Source: Candidatus Margulisiibacteriota bacterium
GTDB taxonomy: Bacteria > Margulisbacteria > Termititenacia > Termititenacales > Termititenacaceae
Direction: 5' to 3'
DNA: 19,264 nt
Assembly: GCA_031279305.1 (NCBI GenBank)
Contig: JAITIS010000116.1
Location: 1-19,264 of the forward strand
Part shown: piece by piece, positions 7,744-14,407 of the stretch
Position numbering within the stretch: the first letter of the stretch is position 1
Layout of the letters: each line of letters begins with the position of its first letter
The notes under the pieces: generated by a model
Databases searched by the model: none
What the model was told of the DNA's origin: nothing
What the model saw: the letters and a program-made list of their open reading frames with translations, nothing else
Program-made: the position numbers and the translations under genes

Positions 7744-8271
7744 TTAAGGCGCCAAAACTGTTTTTAGCTTATCCAGCCCGGCCTGCAGGCTAAAATCCAG
7801 CATTTTCCCGCCGGACTTGATGATTAGACCGCCTAAAATACGCTTCGAAACATTGTTATGCAGATAAACCTTAGATTTTAAGAGGCGCTCCATTTCTGAG
7901 CGGAGCGTCTCCTGCTGCGCCGCGGAAAGCTCGACCGCGGAAAGCGCCTCCACAAAGCTGGCGTTTCTTTCCTGCCCGATCAAGCGGACAAATTTAGCGC
8001 TGATCTGCTCGTAAAAATGCAGATCATTATTTTCAATCAACTGCAAAATAAAACGCTGAAAACCGGCGCTTAAAACTGTCTCAAAAGTTTTACGGAAATA
8101 ATCCCGCTTGCTGTCCGGCGCAATGTGCTCGTCAAATAAAATCTCTTTGATTCCGTAGTTTTCATCGCAGGCCAGATTAAAACGAAATACATCACCGATA
8201 AAAAGATCCAGCTCGCCGGCGGTTTCCAGAGCCAGAATCAGCTCCTGCAAATTATAACTGTAATTTAACAT
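7744..8271 (-). CDS. atpH: F-type ATP synthase delta subunit (peripheral stalk)
   Basis: This 175-residue protein has typical length for delta/OSCP. The C-terminal signature is clear: L-G-G-L-I-I-K-S-G-G-K-M-L-D-F-S at 144-159, followed by a helix ending L-D-K-L-K-T-V-L. The helical N-terminal domain lacks the usual Y-A-x-A-L start and is weakly conserved. Delta ties the F1 head to the b-subunit stalk. Its ATG overlaps the atpF stop (TAATG), with AAGGA about 6-7 nt upstream, so re-initiation or coupling after atpF is expected. Confidence 0.92.
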   Translation of the reverse strand: MLNYSYNLQELILALETAGELDLFIGDVFRFNLACDENYGIKEILFDEHIAPDSKRDYFRKTFETVLSAGFQRFILQLIENNDLHFYEQISAKFVRLIGQERNASFVEALSAVELSAAQQETLRSEMERLLKSKVYLHNNVSKRILGGLIIKSGGKMLDFSLQAGLDKLKTVLAP

Positions 8272-8780
8272 TAAAATTCCTTGATCTTTTTCAGCTCCGC
8301 CAGACGCTCGTTCAAAATTTTCTGCTGGAGCTCCGGCGGCAGGTCACAGCGGATAATTTTTTCACAGGCCGCGCTCAAAATACCGCCGATTTGGGCTTCA
8401 AAATTTTTATAAAAATCCGCCTCGATTTTGCGCAGGTCATCTTCTTTGCTTAGACGCAGGCGCTGAAATTCCGCCAGATATTCCGCGGTCTGCTCGGCGG
8501 CGGAACGCCTGGCTTTTTCCTGCGCCTCGGAAAGTATCCGGCGTTCTTCGAGCCGGATATTTTGCAGTCGCGCCTCCGCTTGTTTAGCCAACTCGTCCGC
8601 TGTCCGGCGCTTCGTCTCCGCTTCGTTCAAGTCCCGCGCAATCTTATCCGCGCGTTCGGACATCAGTTTGTTTAAGACGGGATAAACTTTTCCGCTGATA
8701 ACATAGTAAACCACGCCGAAAGAGATCAGCGTCCAGAAAACAACAGCCGGATTAAAACTCAGGTCAAAAGCGGGCGTCAC
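8271..8780 (-). CDS. atpF: F-type ATP synthase b subunit (peripheral stalk)
   Basis: This 169-residue protein has one N-terminal membrane segment (about 9-29, with V-V-F-W-T-L-I-S-F-G-V-V-Y-Y) and then a long charged coiled-coil, the standard b architecture. Only one b gene is present, so a homodimeric stalk is likely. The start is GTG (8778-8780) with a GGGAGA ribosome site, 11 nt after atpE. The coiled coil is dense in Ala, Glu, Lys and Arg (about 40-125) and ends in a short helix that would meet delta. Confidence 0.93.
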   Translation of the reverse strand: MTPAFDLSFNPAVVFWTLISFGVVYYVISGKVYPVLNKLMSERADKIARDLNEAETKRRTADELAKQAEARLQNIRLEERRILSEAQEKARRSAAEQTAEYLAEFQRLRLSKEDDLRKIEADFYKNFEAQIGGILSAACEKIIRCDLPPELQQKILNERLAELKKIKEF

Positions 8781-8791
8781 GGATATTCTCC

Positions 8792-9022
8792 CTATCTTTT
8801 GGTGGCCAGAATAATGCTGATGACCAGTCCGTACAGGGCCACTGCCTCGATAAAGGCAATGCCGATAAAAATCAAGGGACGAATTTTATCCATAATCTCC
8901 GGCTGACGCGCCACGCTGTCAAAAACTTTGCTCATCATCAAGCCAATGCTGAAAGCTCCGCTCAAAGCCGCCAGCCCCATACAAATCGCCGCTCCTATAT
9001 AAGCCGCACCCAAATTGTCCAT
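8792..9022 (-). CDS. atpE: F-type ATP synthase c subunit (rotor ring)
   Basis: This 76-residue hairpin of two membrane helices has the polar loop R39-Q40-P41 and the ion-binding carboxylate E59 in A-F-I-E-A-V-A-L-Y. Aligned with the Na+-type c subunit of Ilyobacter, its Gln32, Ser66 and Thr67 ligands are Ile26, Ala60 and Val61 here, so proton rather than sodium coupling is predicted. Helix 1 has small residues at alternating positions (A19, S21, A23, S25, G27) in place of the usual all-glycine pattern, which packs the ring. A perfect TAAGGAGG site 7 nt before the ATG fits the high c-subunit stoichiometry. Confidence 0.96.
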   Translation of the reverse strand: MDNLGAAYIGAAICMGLAALSGAFSIGLMMSKVFDSVARQPEIMDKIRPLIFIGIAFIEAVALYGLVISIILATKR

Positions 9023-9045
9023 TTTGCCGCCTCCTTAATAATATT

Positions 9046-9783
9046 TTACTCGCCGCCTATTGATTCGCCGATCAATAAAGCGCTCAGGAAAGTGAACACA
9101 TAGGCCTGAATAAAACACACAAAAAGCTCAAAAAATAAGATCAAAACCGCGCCGCCATAAGACAGCGCCCAGACTGCCGCGTTGTTGAACAAAGCGGTGA
9201 AACCAAGAATGCTCAAAAGCAGCACGTGGCCGCCGGACATATTGGCAAACAACCGCACCGCCAGCGAAAAAGGCTTGAATAGCTGGCTGATCACTTCGAT
9301 AGGAAAAAGCAAAAGCGACACAGGGCCTTTGACTCCGGACGGCACAATGCTCCTGAAAAAACCCCAAAAACCGTGCTGCTTAAACCGCGCTAGAAGTCCG
9401 ATCAGAAAAATCAAAACCGCTAAAGCGGCGGCGCCGTTGATATTGGCCGCGGCGGTGGATAAATCCGCTCTGGGGCCTAACAGAGCCAGCAAACCCAGAG
9501 GCAGTCCGCTAAAAAGTATAAATAAAAAAGCGGACAGAAATAACGGCGCCCAAACCCGCGCTTCCAGCCCGGCCGGACGGAGTATCTGATTTTCCATAAA
9601 TTCAACTAAGCACTCCAGCAGATTTTGCGCAATCCGGCGCGGGACAAACTCCAGCCGCCGCGCGCTTAACAGCAAAAAAACAATCAATAAAAAAGCGGCT
9701 AAAAAACTAAAAAAAATCGTGGAAGTAATAGACAAATCCAGTCCACCCAGACGCCAGGATAATAGAGTTTTTGCTTCAGGCAT
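9046..9783 (-). CDS. atpB: F-type ATP synthase a subunit
   Basis: This 245-residue membrane protein has five to six predicted segments. The signature F-S-L-A-V-R-L-F-A-N-M-S-G-G-H is at 172-186; R177 corresponds to the essential E. coli R210 that faces the c-ring. Q226 in I-Q-A-Y-V-F matches E. coli Q252. The subunit provides the half-channels for the coupling ion. Its ATG is preceded by a weak GGTGG. It lies between atpZ (50 bp upstream) and atpE (23 bp downstream). Confidence 0.95.
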   Translation of the reverse strand: MPEAKTLLSWRLGGLDLSITSTIFFSFLAAFLLIVFLLLSARRLEFVPRRIAQNLLECLVEFMENQILRPAGLEARVWAPLFLSAFLFILFSGLPLGLLALLGPRADLSTAAANINGAAALAVLIFLIGLLARFKQHGFWGFFRSIVPSGVKGPVSLLLFPIEVISQLFKPFSLAVRLFANMSGGHVLLLSILGFTALFNNAAVWALSYGGAVLILFFELFVCFIQAYVFTFLSALLIGESIGGE

Positions 9784-9833
9784 TTAACCACCATAAATAA
9801 GTCCGGCCCAGACTACCCTGCTTAACGTCCGTC

Positions 9834-10031
9834 TTATTTCTTTTCCGCATTTTTAATTATCTTGTAAAGGCTGTAACCTTCCATAAAAAAGCCCGCCAGC
9901 AACAGAAAGGAGAGACAATTGGCTCCAGTCTGAAACCGGCTGTCCAGCCAGACACCGGCCAGCGCCGCCAGACCAATCACTGCCGCAGACTCAAACACCC
10001 AGTTTAAGAACTGCCTGTCGGACCTGTCCAT
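9834..10031 (-). CDS. atpZ: AtpZ/AtpI-type small membrane protein (ATPase_gene1 family)
   Basis: This 65-residue protein has two membrane segments (about 11-28 and 38-55). It fits the PF09527 pattern: a small-residue-rich first helix ending G-V-W-L-D, then a second helix followed by Y-S-L-Y-K-I-I. The family precedes atpB in many atp operons; proposed roles are c-ring assembly and Mg2+/Ca2+ transport. Here it is the first gene of the operon. The ATG lacks a well-spaced Shine-Dalgarno sequence (GGAG is about 13 nt away), but a promoter-like pair ends 7 nt before it. The symbol is by position and family; atpI is the other name used. Confidence 0.8.
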   Translation of the reverse strand: MDRSDRQFLNWVFESAAVIGLAALAGVWLDSRFQTGANCLSFLLLAGFFMEGYSLYKIIKNAEKK

Positions 10032-10067
10032 TCGAACAATACTAACTCCAAGCCCCGTAAATGTAAA
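10032..10067 (-). promoter_or_regulatory. Predicted promoter of the atp operon, start site at the atpZ ATG
   Basis: Minus strand: -35 TTTACA (10062-10067, 5/6 to consensus), a 17-nt spacer, -10 TAGTAT (10039-10044, 4/6), then 7 nt to the ATG of atpZ. The expected transcription start therefore falls on or next to the A of ATG, giving a leaderless mRNA. It occupies most of the 48-bp gap after the upstream gene. Confidence 0.5.
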
Positions 10068-10079
10068 TCGCGCAAAACC

Positions 10080-10880
10080 CTAAGCAGGGGAAATTGCCTG
10101 CAACAGATCATACAGCCAGCGCGGCAAGTTTTTTCCCGCGGCGAATGGCAGAGGATCTAAGTTTTCGCTGTCGAGCTTCAGCGCGGCATTATAACCGCGC
10201 ACTTCTCCTCTGAGCATTTTTATTATATTCAGCAAATTTTTCAATTCTTGATATGAGATCCGCAGATGCCCGGCTCTAGCATACAGGCGCAGCGCATAAT
10301 GCAGCGTTATGACCGCCGGATAGCGGTTGAATAATTCTTTGTAGGATAAATTGACTTCTGCATATTCGCCTAACCGTCTGGTGGTGTTCGCCAGATGATA
10401 CAATTCTTTAGCGGCGGCCAAACTGATTAAAACTAAAGCCACCTGCCAAGCCGAGTCATTAGGCAAATATTCCGGGTTAACAAAGCCGATACGCTGGCGC
10501 TTAAATTGGGCAACATTGTCGAAATACTGTCCAGCAACAACGCCGGAAGAATAAAAACCGCTATAAGTATAATACTCAAGATCATCGGGAACACAAAAAA
10601 TAACTCTATCCAGATTATTCCGGACATAATTAAGCGCGCCGGCGGCTTTGAGCACCCGCCTTATATCCAGAGGCAGCTTGTCGATCGCAAAACTGAATTT
10701 TTCTTTTTGACTTACTCCCCGCAAAGAACTCAGGGTTATATCTATATCCTGTATGGTGTCTGTTTGGCTGGCGCTGTAGAGAAACTCTATGCCGTGAAAT
10801 TTATTGATGGGCGTGAGCTTGAGTTCCTGTAAAGTATTTTGGGGAAAAATAGAAATTAGTTTACGAAAAAATAAACCCAT
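10080..10880 (-). CDS. Unknown protein, possible inactive zincin-like fold
   Basis: I do not recognise this 266-residue protein. It has no signal peptide or membrane segment that I can see. The order of elements recalls zincin metallopeptidases: I-D-K-L-P-L-D-I-R-R-V-L (66-77), a Tyr/Gly-rich strand (G-Q-Y-F, 117-120), R-I-G-F-V-N-P (130-136), then a hydrophobic helix where HExxH is expected, which reads K158-E-L-Y-H162. The first histidine is thus Lys and no HExxH occurs anywhere. The C-terminal half is helical. Start: ATG with AAGGAG 4 nt upstream. A hand count gives about 45% GC, lower than the low-to-mid 50s of sampled neighbours. It lies 48 bp upstream of atpZ and 70 bp downstream of pheT, all in the same direction. 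The zincin idea is inference; it could be an unrelated helical protein. Confidence 0.7.
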   Translation of the reverse strand: MGLFFRKLISIFPQNTLQELKLTPINKFHGIEFLYSASQTDTIQDIDITLSSLRGVSQKEKFSFAIDKLPLDIRRVLKAAGALNYVRNNLDRVIFCVPDDLEYYTYSGFYSSGVVAGQYFDNVAQFKRQRIGFVNPEYLPNDSAWQVALVLISLAAAKELYHLANTTRRLGEYAEVNLSYKELFNRYPAVITLHYALRLYARAGHLRISYQELKNLLNIIKMLRGEVRGYNAALKLDSENLDPLPFAAGKNLPRWLYDLLQAISPA

Positions 10881-10941
10881 AACTCTCCTTAAATAGTATT
10901 TCCAAATCTATCGTATATTAACCAAAATCGTTGCAGAATTT

Positions 10942-10968
10942 GGGGGGAATTCAGCGTAATTCCGCCCC
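10942..10968 (-). other. Stem-loop spanning the pheT stop codon
   Basis: GGGGGGAATT (10942-10951) pairs with AATTCCGCCCC (10958-10968) through a 6-nt loop and one bulged base. On the pheT strand the TGA lies at the loop edge. No T-tract follows on either strand, so it is not a standard intrinsic terminator. It may protect the 3' end or mark where transcription ends by another route. Confidence 0.45.
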
Positions 10969-13311
10969 TAGAACGCGCCGCAATTCTTCAACTATCCGCG
11001 CGTGCATAGCGGCAATCTCTTCATCTTTGAGCGTGCGGTCCTGGGCGCGATAGGTTATCGCATAAGCCAGAGAAATCTTGTCCTCCGGGATATTCTGGCC
11101 GGTATAATAATCAAATAATTCGATTTTTTCGACATTTTCCACCGCCGCGGAATGGATCACTTTTTCTATTTCCGCCGCCGTGATTTTTTTATCGACCAGC
11201 AGGGCCATATCTCTGGCCGCGGCAGGATAAGCGGAAAAATCCCGGAATATTCTGGTGAAGTCGGCCATTTTAGCCAAAAGATCCACATCTATGTCCAGCG
11301 CCAAAACCGGAGCGGTAAATTTTAGTTTTTTGGCAATGAGCGGAGAAATTTCTCCGGCGCTTATGGCCGGCAGATCAAAAGATTTGCCGGGATGCAGAAA
11401 TGGCGACTGCGAACGCTGCAATTTTTTCCGCGGCACACCGCATTCGGCCAGCAGGGATTCCACCAGACCTTTAAGCACAAAAAAATCCGCCCGAATAGCC
11501 TGCGCGGCGTTTAACGCGCCGGTTAAGAGCTCTCCGGTCAGCACCGCGGCGGCGCGGAGCGGCTCGCCCTGTCTGGTGTATATTCTGGCGATCTCGTACA
11601 GAGCGACATTATCAATCTGCTTATCCTGATTAGACGCCACGGCCAGCAACAGCTGCGGCAGCAGCGACTGGCGCAAAACGCTTTCCTCCGCGGAAAGAGG
11701 ATTGTTTATTTTGATAGGCTCATTAAACTGGCTGGCTATGCCGAGCTTCTCATATATATCCGGAGCGGTCATCGAATAAGTTTTGGTTTCGGACAGACCG
11801 CCGGACCGCCAGACGCTGCGCAAGGCTTCTATGGCCTGCTCCTGTTTGGAATATGCATCCGGCTGAGCAACTATCTGCGGATAGGTGGAGGGTATCGCCG
11901 CGTAACCAACCATTCTGGCTATTTCCTCGATCAGGTCTACTTCACGACGCACATCGTGGCGGCGGCCGGAAGGCACAGTCACCACATATTTATTGTTTTT
12001 TAAGCGGGGCTGAAACTGCAATTTTTCCAGAATAGCCGCGATTTGTTTTTCTTGCAGCGCGGTGCCGAGCAGTTTATTCACGCGTTCTGGCCGCAGCTCC
12101 ACCTTCAGCGGAGGCTGGCGTCCGGGATCAAGATCAACTATATTGGAAATCAGCTCCGCCTGCGCCGCCTGCTGGAATAATTCCAACGCGCGGTAAAAAC
12201 CATCAGCCGTGCCGTCATAGGAGATATGCCGCTCATAACGCACCGAGGAATCCGAACGCACGGCCGCCGCGCGGGAAGTGCGGCGGATAGACAGCGCGTC
12301 AAAATAAGCCGCCTCTAACTGCATAATTTGCGTGTCAGCCGAGATACCGGAATCAAGTCCACCCATAATGCCGGCCAGACAGATCGGACGCTCAGCATCC
12401 GCGATGACCAGCATATCGCCTGTCAATTTAATGATTTTTTCATCCAGTGTTTGAATAGTCTCCCCGGATTTAGCCCGGCGGACAATGATCCGCCCGCCGC
12501 GCAGTTTTTCGTAATCAAAAGCGTGCAGGGGCTGTCCCAGTTCGAACAAAACAAAATTGGTCACATCTACTACATTATTGATGGAGCGCAAACCCGCGGC
12601 CTGCATTTTTTTTCGCAGCCACTCCGGCGAAGGGCCGACTTTTACCCGGAGCAGACAGCTCATATAACGACCGCAAAGATCCGGCGCGTCGATTTGCACT
12701 TCTGCTTTTTTCTGCTTGGACGCAGGACTCGAAATTTTGATAATTTTCGGCAGTTTCAACTGCGCGCCGGACGCCGCCGCTACTTCAATCGCAAGGCTGC
12801 GGTAAGACTGCAAATCGCCGCGGTTGGGCAGCACAGCCAGTTCATACACCGCGTCATTCAAACCGGCGTATTCCGCAAAATCTGCGCCCAGCGGGGCATC
12901 CGCTGGCAGTTCAACAATGCCGCTGTGCCCGCCGGGGAGCCCCAGCTCGCGCTCCGAACAGCACATCCCGCAGGAATCCACGCCGCGCAGTTTGGCTTTG
13001 CCCAGTCTAAGGCCGCCGGGTAATTCCGCGCCGATCAAAGCCAAGGCGGTTTTCAAACCCGGCTTTACATTGGGCGCGCCGCAGACTATCTGCAGCTCCT
13101 CTTGGCCGGTATCGACCCTGAGCACGCGGAGTTTATCGGCCTGCGGATGAGCATTCACTTCTTTTATTTGCGCGACAACCACGCCTTTAACCGCGCCGCC
13201 GCTTTGAAAACTCTCCACTTCCAAAATTTTGGCGTTAAAAAGCTCATACAGCTCCTGAGGAGTTTGTTGAATATCAACATAATCTTTCAGCCAATTTAAA
13301 GAAACGCGCAT
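10951..13311 (-). CDS. pheT: Phenylalanyl-tRNA synthetase beta chain
   Basis: This 786-residue protein has the usual length (about 790-800). It begins M-R-V-S-L-N-W-L-K-D-Y-V-D, the family N-terminus. In order come the EMAP-like tRNA-binding domain (about 40-150, H-P-Q-A-D-K-L), the B3/B4 editing region, the B5 domain, the catalytic-like core, and a C-terminal FDX-ACB anticodon-binding domain (about 690-786, with A-R-D-M-A-L-L-V-D). It pairs with PheS as an (alpha-beta)2 enzyme charging tRNA-Phe. The start at 13309-13311 is set by AGGAG overlapping the pheS stop. An in-frame extension of 37 codons upstream would lie inside pheS and does not resemble PheT. Confidence 0.97.
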   Translation of the reverse strand: MRVSLNWLKDYVDIQQTPQELYELFNAKILEVESFQSGGAVKGVVVAQIKEVNAHPQADKLRVLRVDTGQEELQIVCGAPNVKPGLKTALALIGAELPGGLRLGKAKLRGVDSCGMCCSERELGLPGGHSGIVELPADAPLGADFAEYAGLNDAVYELAVLPNRGDLQSYRSLAIEVAAASGAQLKLPKIIKISSPASKQKKAEVQIDAPDLCGRYMSCLLRVKVGPSPEWLRKKMQAAGLRSINNVVDVTNFVLFELGQPLHAFDYEKLRGGRIIVRRAKSGETIQTLDEKIIKLTGDMLVIADAERPICLAGIMGGLDSGISADTQIMQLEAAYFDALSIRRTSRAAAVRSDSSVRYERHISYDGTADGFYRALELFQQAAQAELISNIVDLDPGRQPPLKVELRPERVNKLLGTALQEKQIAAILEKLQFQPRLKNNKYVVTVPSGRRHDVRREVDLIEEIARMVGYAAIPSTYPQIVAQPDAYSKQEQAIEALRSVWRSGGLSETKTYSMTAPDIYEKLGIASQFNEPIKINNPLSAEESVLRQSLLPQLLLAVASNQDKQIDNVALYEIARIYTRQGEPLRAAAVLTGELLTGALNAAQAIRADFFVLKGLVESLLAECGVPRKKLQRSQSPFLHPGKSFDLPAISAGEISPLIAKKLKFTAPVLALDIDVDLLAKMADFTRIFRDFSAYPAAARDMALLVDKKITAAEIEKVIHSAAVENVEKIELFDYYTGQNIPEDKISLAYAITYRAQDRTLKDEEIAAMHARIVEELRRVLGAELR

Positions 13312-13318
13312 TTTACTC

Positions 13319-14335
13319 CTAAAATTGCCGCAAAAACCGCAGATCTGAGGCATAGAATAAACGAATATCTTTAACCCCGTACTTGAGCATAGCGATGCGT
13401 TCAATGCCAAGGCCAAAAGCAAAGCCGGTGTATTTTTCCGGATCGATGCGCACAGCCTCGAAAACAGCCGGGTCTACCGAGCCGCTGCCCAGTATTTCAA
13501 TCCAGCCGGTGCTTTTGCACAAAGGACAGCCCTCTCCGCCGCAGACAAAACACTCCACATCAACCTCAGCGGACGGCTCTGTAAAAGGAAAAAAAGAATT
13601 GCGAAAACGCACCCGGCGTTCGGCGCCGAACATTTTTTTTATAAAAAATTCCAGAGTGCCTTTGAGATCGCCGAAAGTAACATCTTCGCCGACGACCAGA
13701 CCTTCTACCTGATGGAACACCGGAGAATGCGTCACATCCGCGTCACAGCGGTAGACCCGCCCCGGGACGATCACTTTGACCGGCAAAACGCCTTTTTCCA
13801 GCACACGCACCTGCACCGGCGAAGTGTGCGTGCGCAGCAACCTGCCGTCGTCCAAATAAAAAGAGTCCTGCATATCGCGCGCGGGATGATTTTCGGGCAT
13901 ATTCAGCGCCTCAAAATTATGAAAATCATCCTCGATCTCCGGCCCCTCGGCAATAGTATAACCCAACTCACTAAATATCCGGCGCACTTCGTTTTCCACA
14001 GTGGTCAGAATATGCGTGCGCCCAGCTGGTATGCGGCGTCCCGGAAGAGTGATATCGATAACGTCCGCGGAAAGTTTTTTCTGCAGCTCGGCGTTTTCCA
14101 GCGCGGCCAAACGTTTATCCAGTGCGGCGGTGATGGCTGACTTCACTTCATTACCGATTTTACCAATGAGCGGACGCTCCGTGCTGGACAGGTTTCCCAG
14201 ACCGCTCAAAGCAGCGGTCAGCTCGCCTTTTTTGCCCAGATATTTTATCCGTAATTCTTCGAGGGATTTAATGCTGTCGGTCTGGCTGATGCTGGCTAAA
14301 GCGGTAGTTTGCAGTTCTTTTAACTTGTTTTGCAT
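13319..14335 (-). CDS. pheS: Phenylalanyl-tRNA synthetase alpha chain
   Basis: This 338-residue catalytic subunit has an N-terminal coiled-coil arm (about 1-95), then the class II core: G-P-E-I-E-D-D-F-H-N-F (131-141), T-H-T-S-P-V-Q (169-175), motif 2 F-H-Q-V-E-G-L (207-213) and motif 3 F-A-F-G-L-G-I-E-R (305-313). Four cysteines at 262, 265, 270 and 273 form a C-x2-C-x4-C-x2-C knuckle, which is present in many bacterial PheS. The gene leads a pheS-pheT operon with a 7-nt gap. The ATG has no Shine-Dalgarno sequence; instead a consensus TATAAT sits 7 nt upstream. Confidence 0.97.
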   Translation of the reverse strand: MQNKLKELQTTALASISQTDSIKSLEELRIKYLGKKGELTAALSGLGNLSSTERPLIGKIGNEVKSAITAALDKRLAALENAELQKKLSADVIDITLPGRRIPAGRTHILTTVENEVRRIFSELGYTIAEGPEIEDDFHNFEALNMPENHPARDMQDSFYLDDGRLLRTHTSPVQVRVLEKGVLPVKVIVPGRVYRCDADVTHSPVFHQVEGLVVGEDVTFGDLKGTLEFFIKKMFGAERRVRFRNSFFPFTEPSAEVDVECFVCGGEGCPLCKSTGWIEILGSGSVDPAVFEAVRIDPEKYTGFAFGLGIERIAMLKYGVKDIRLFYASDLRFLRQF

Positions 14336-14372
14336 TTACTCGATTATAGCCGGAGAGTATTAAATTAGTCTA
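14336..14372 (-). promoter_or_regulatory. Predicted pheST promoter, start site at the pheS ATG
   Basis: Minus strand: -35 TAGACT (14367-14372, 4/6), an 18-nt spacer, a perfect -10 TATAAT (14343-14348), then 7 nt (CGAGTAA) to the ATG. The predicted start site coincides with the ATG. A second option, TTGACC (14389-14394) with -10 TAGACT 16 nt away, would give a leader of about 25 nt that still has no good ribosome site. Confidence 0.55.
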
Positions 14373-14407
14373 TCGCTCCATTTTTATCGGTCAATCCGGC
14401 GCAAAAT

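Noticed and set aside
8792..9022. Sodium-coupled c subunit
   Set aside because: The Gln, Ser and Thr that bind Na+ in Ilyobacter-type c subunits are Ile26, Ala60 and Val61 here; only the carboxylate E59 remains.
10942..10968. Intrinsic terminator after pheT
   Set aside because: The stem is good, but the sequence after it is AAATTCTGC on the pheT strand and TAGAACG on the other, with no T-tract.
12328..13023. 231-codon plus-strand ORF antisense to pheT
   Set aside because: Shadow of pheT; composition is biased and no family features are visible.
13312..13422. A 37-codon upstream extension of pheT
   Set aside because: It lies within the 3' end of pheS, does not resemble PheT, and the M-R-V-S-L-N-W-L start at 13311 has a well-placed AGGAG and matches the family N-terminus.
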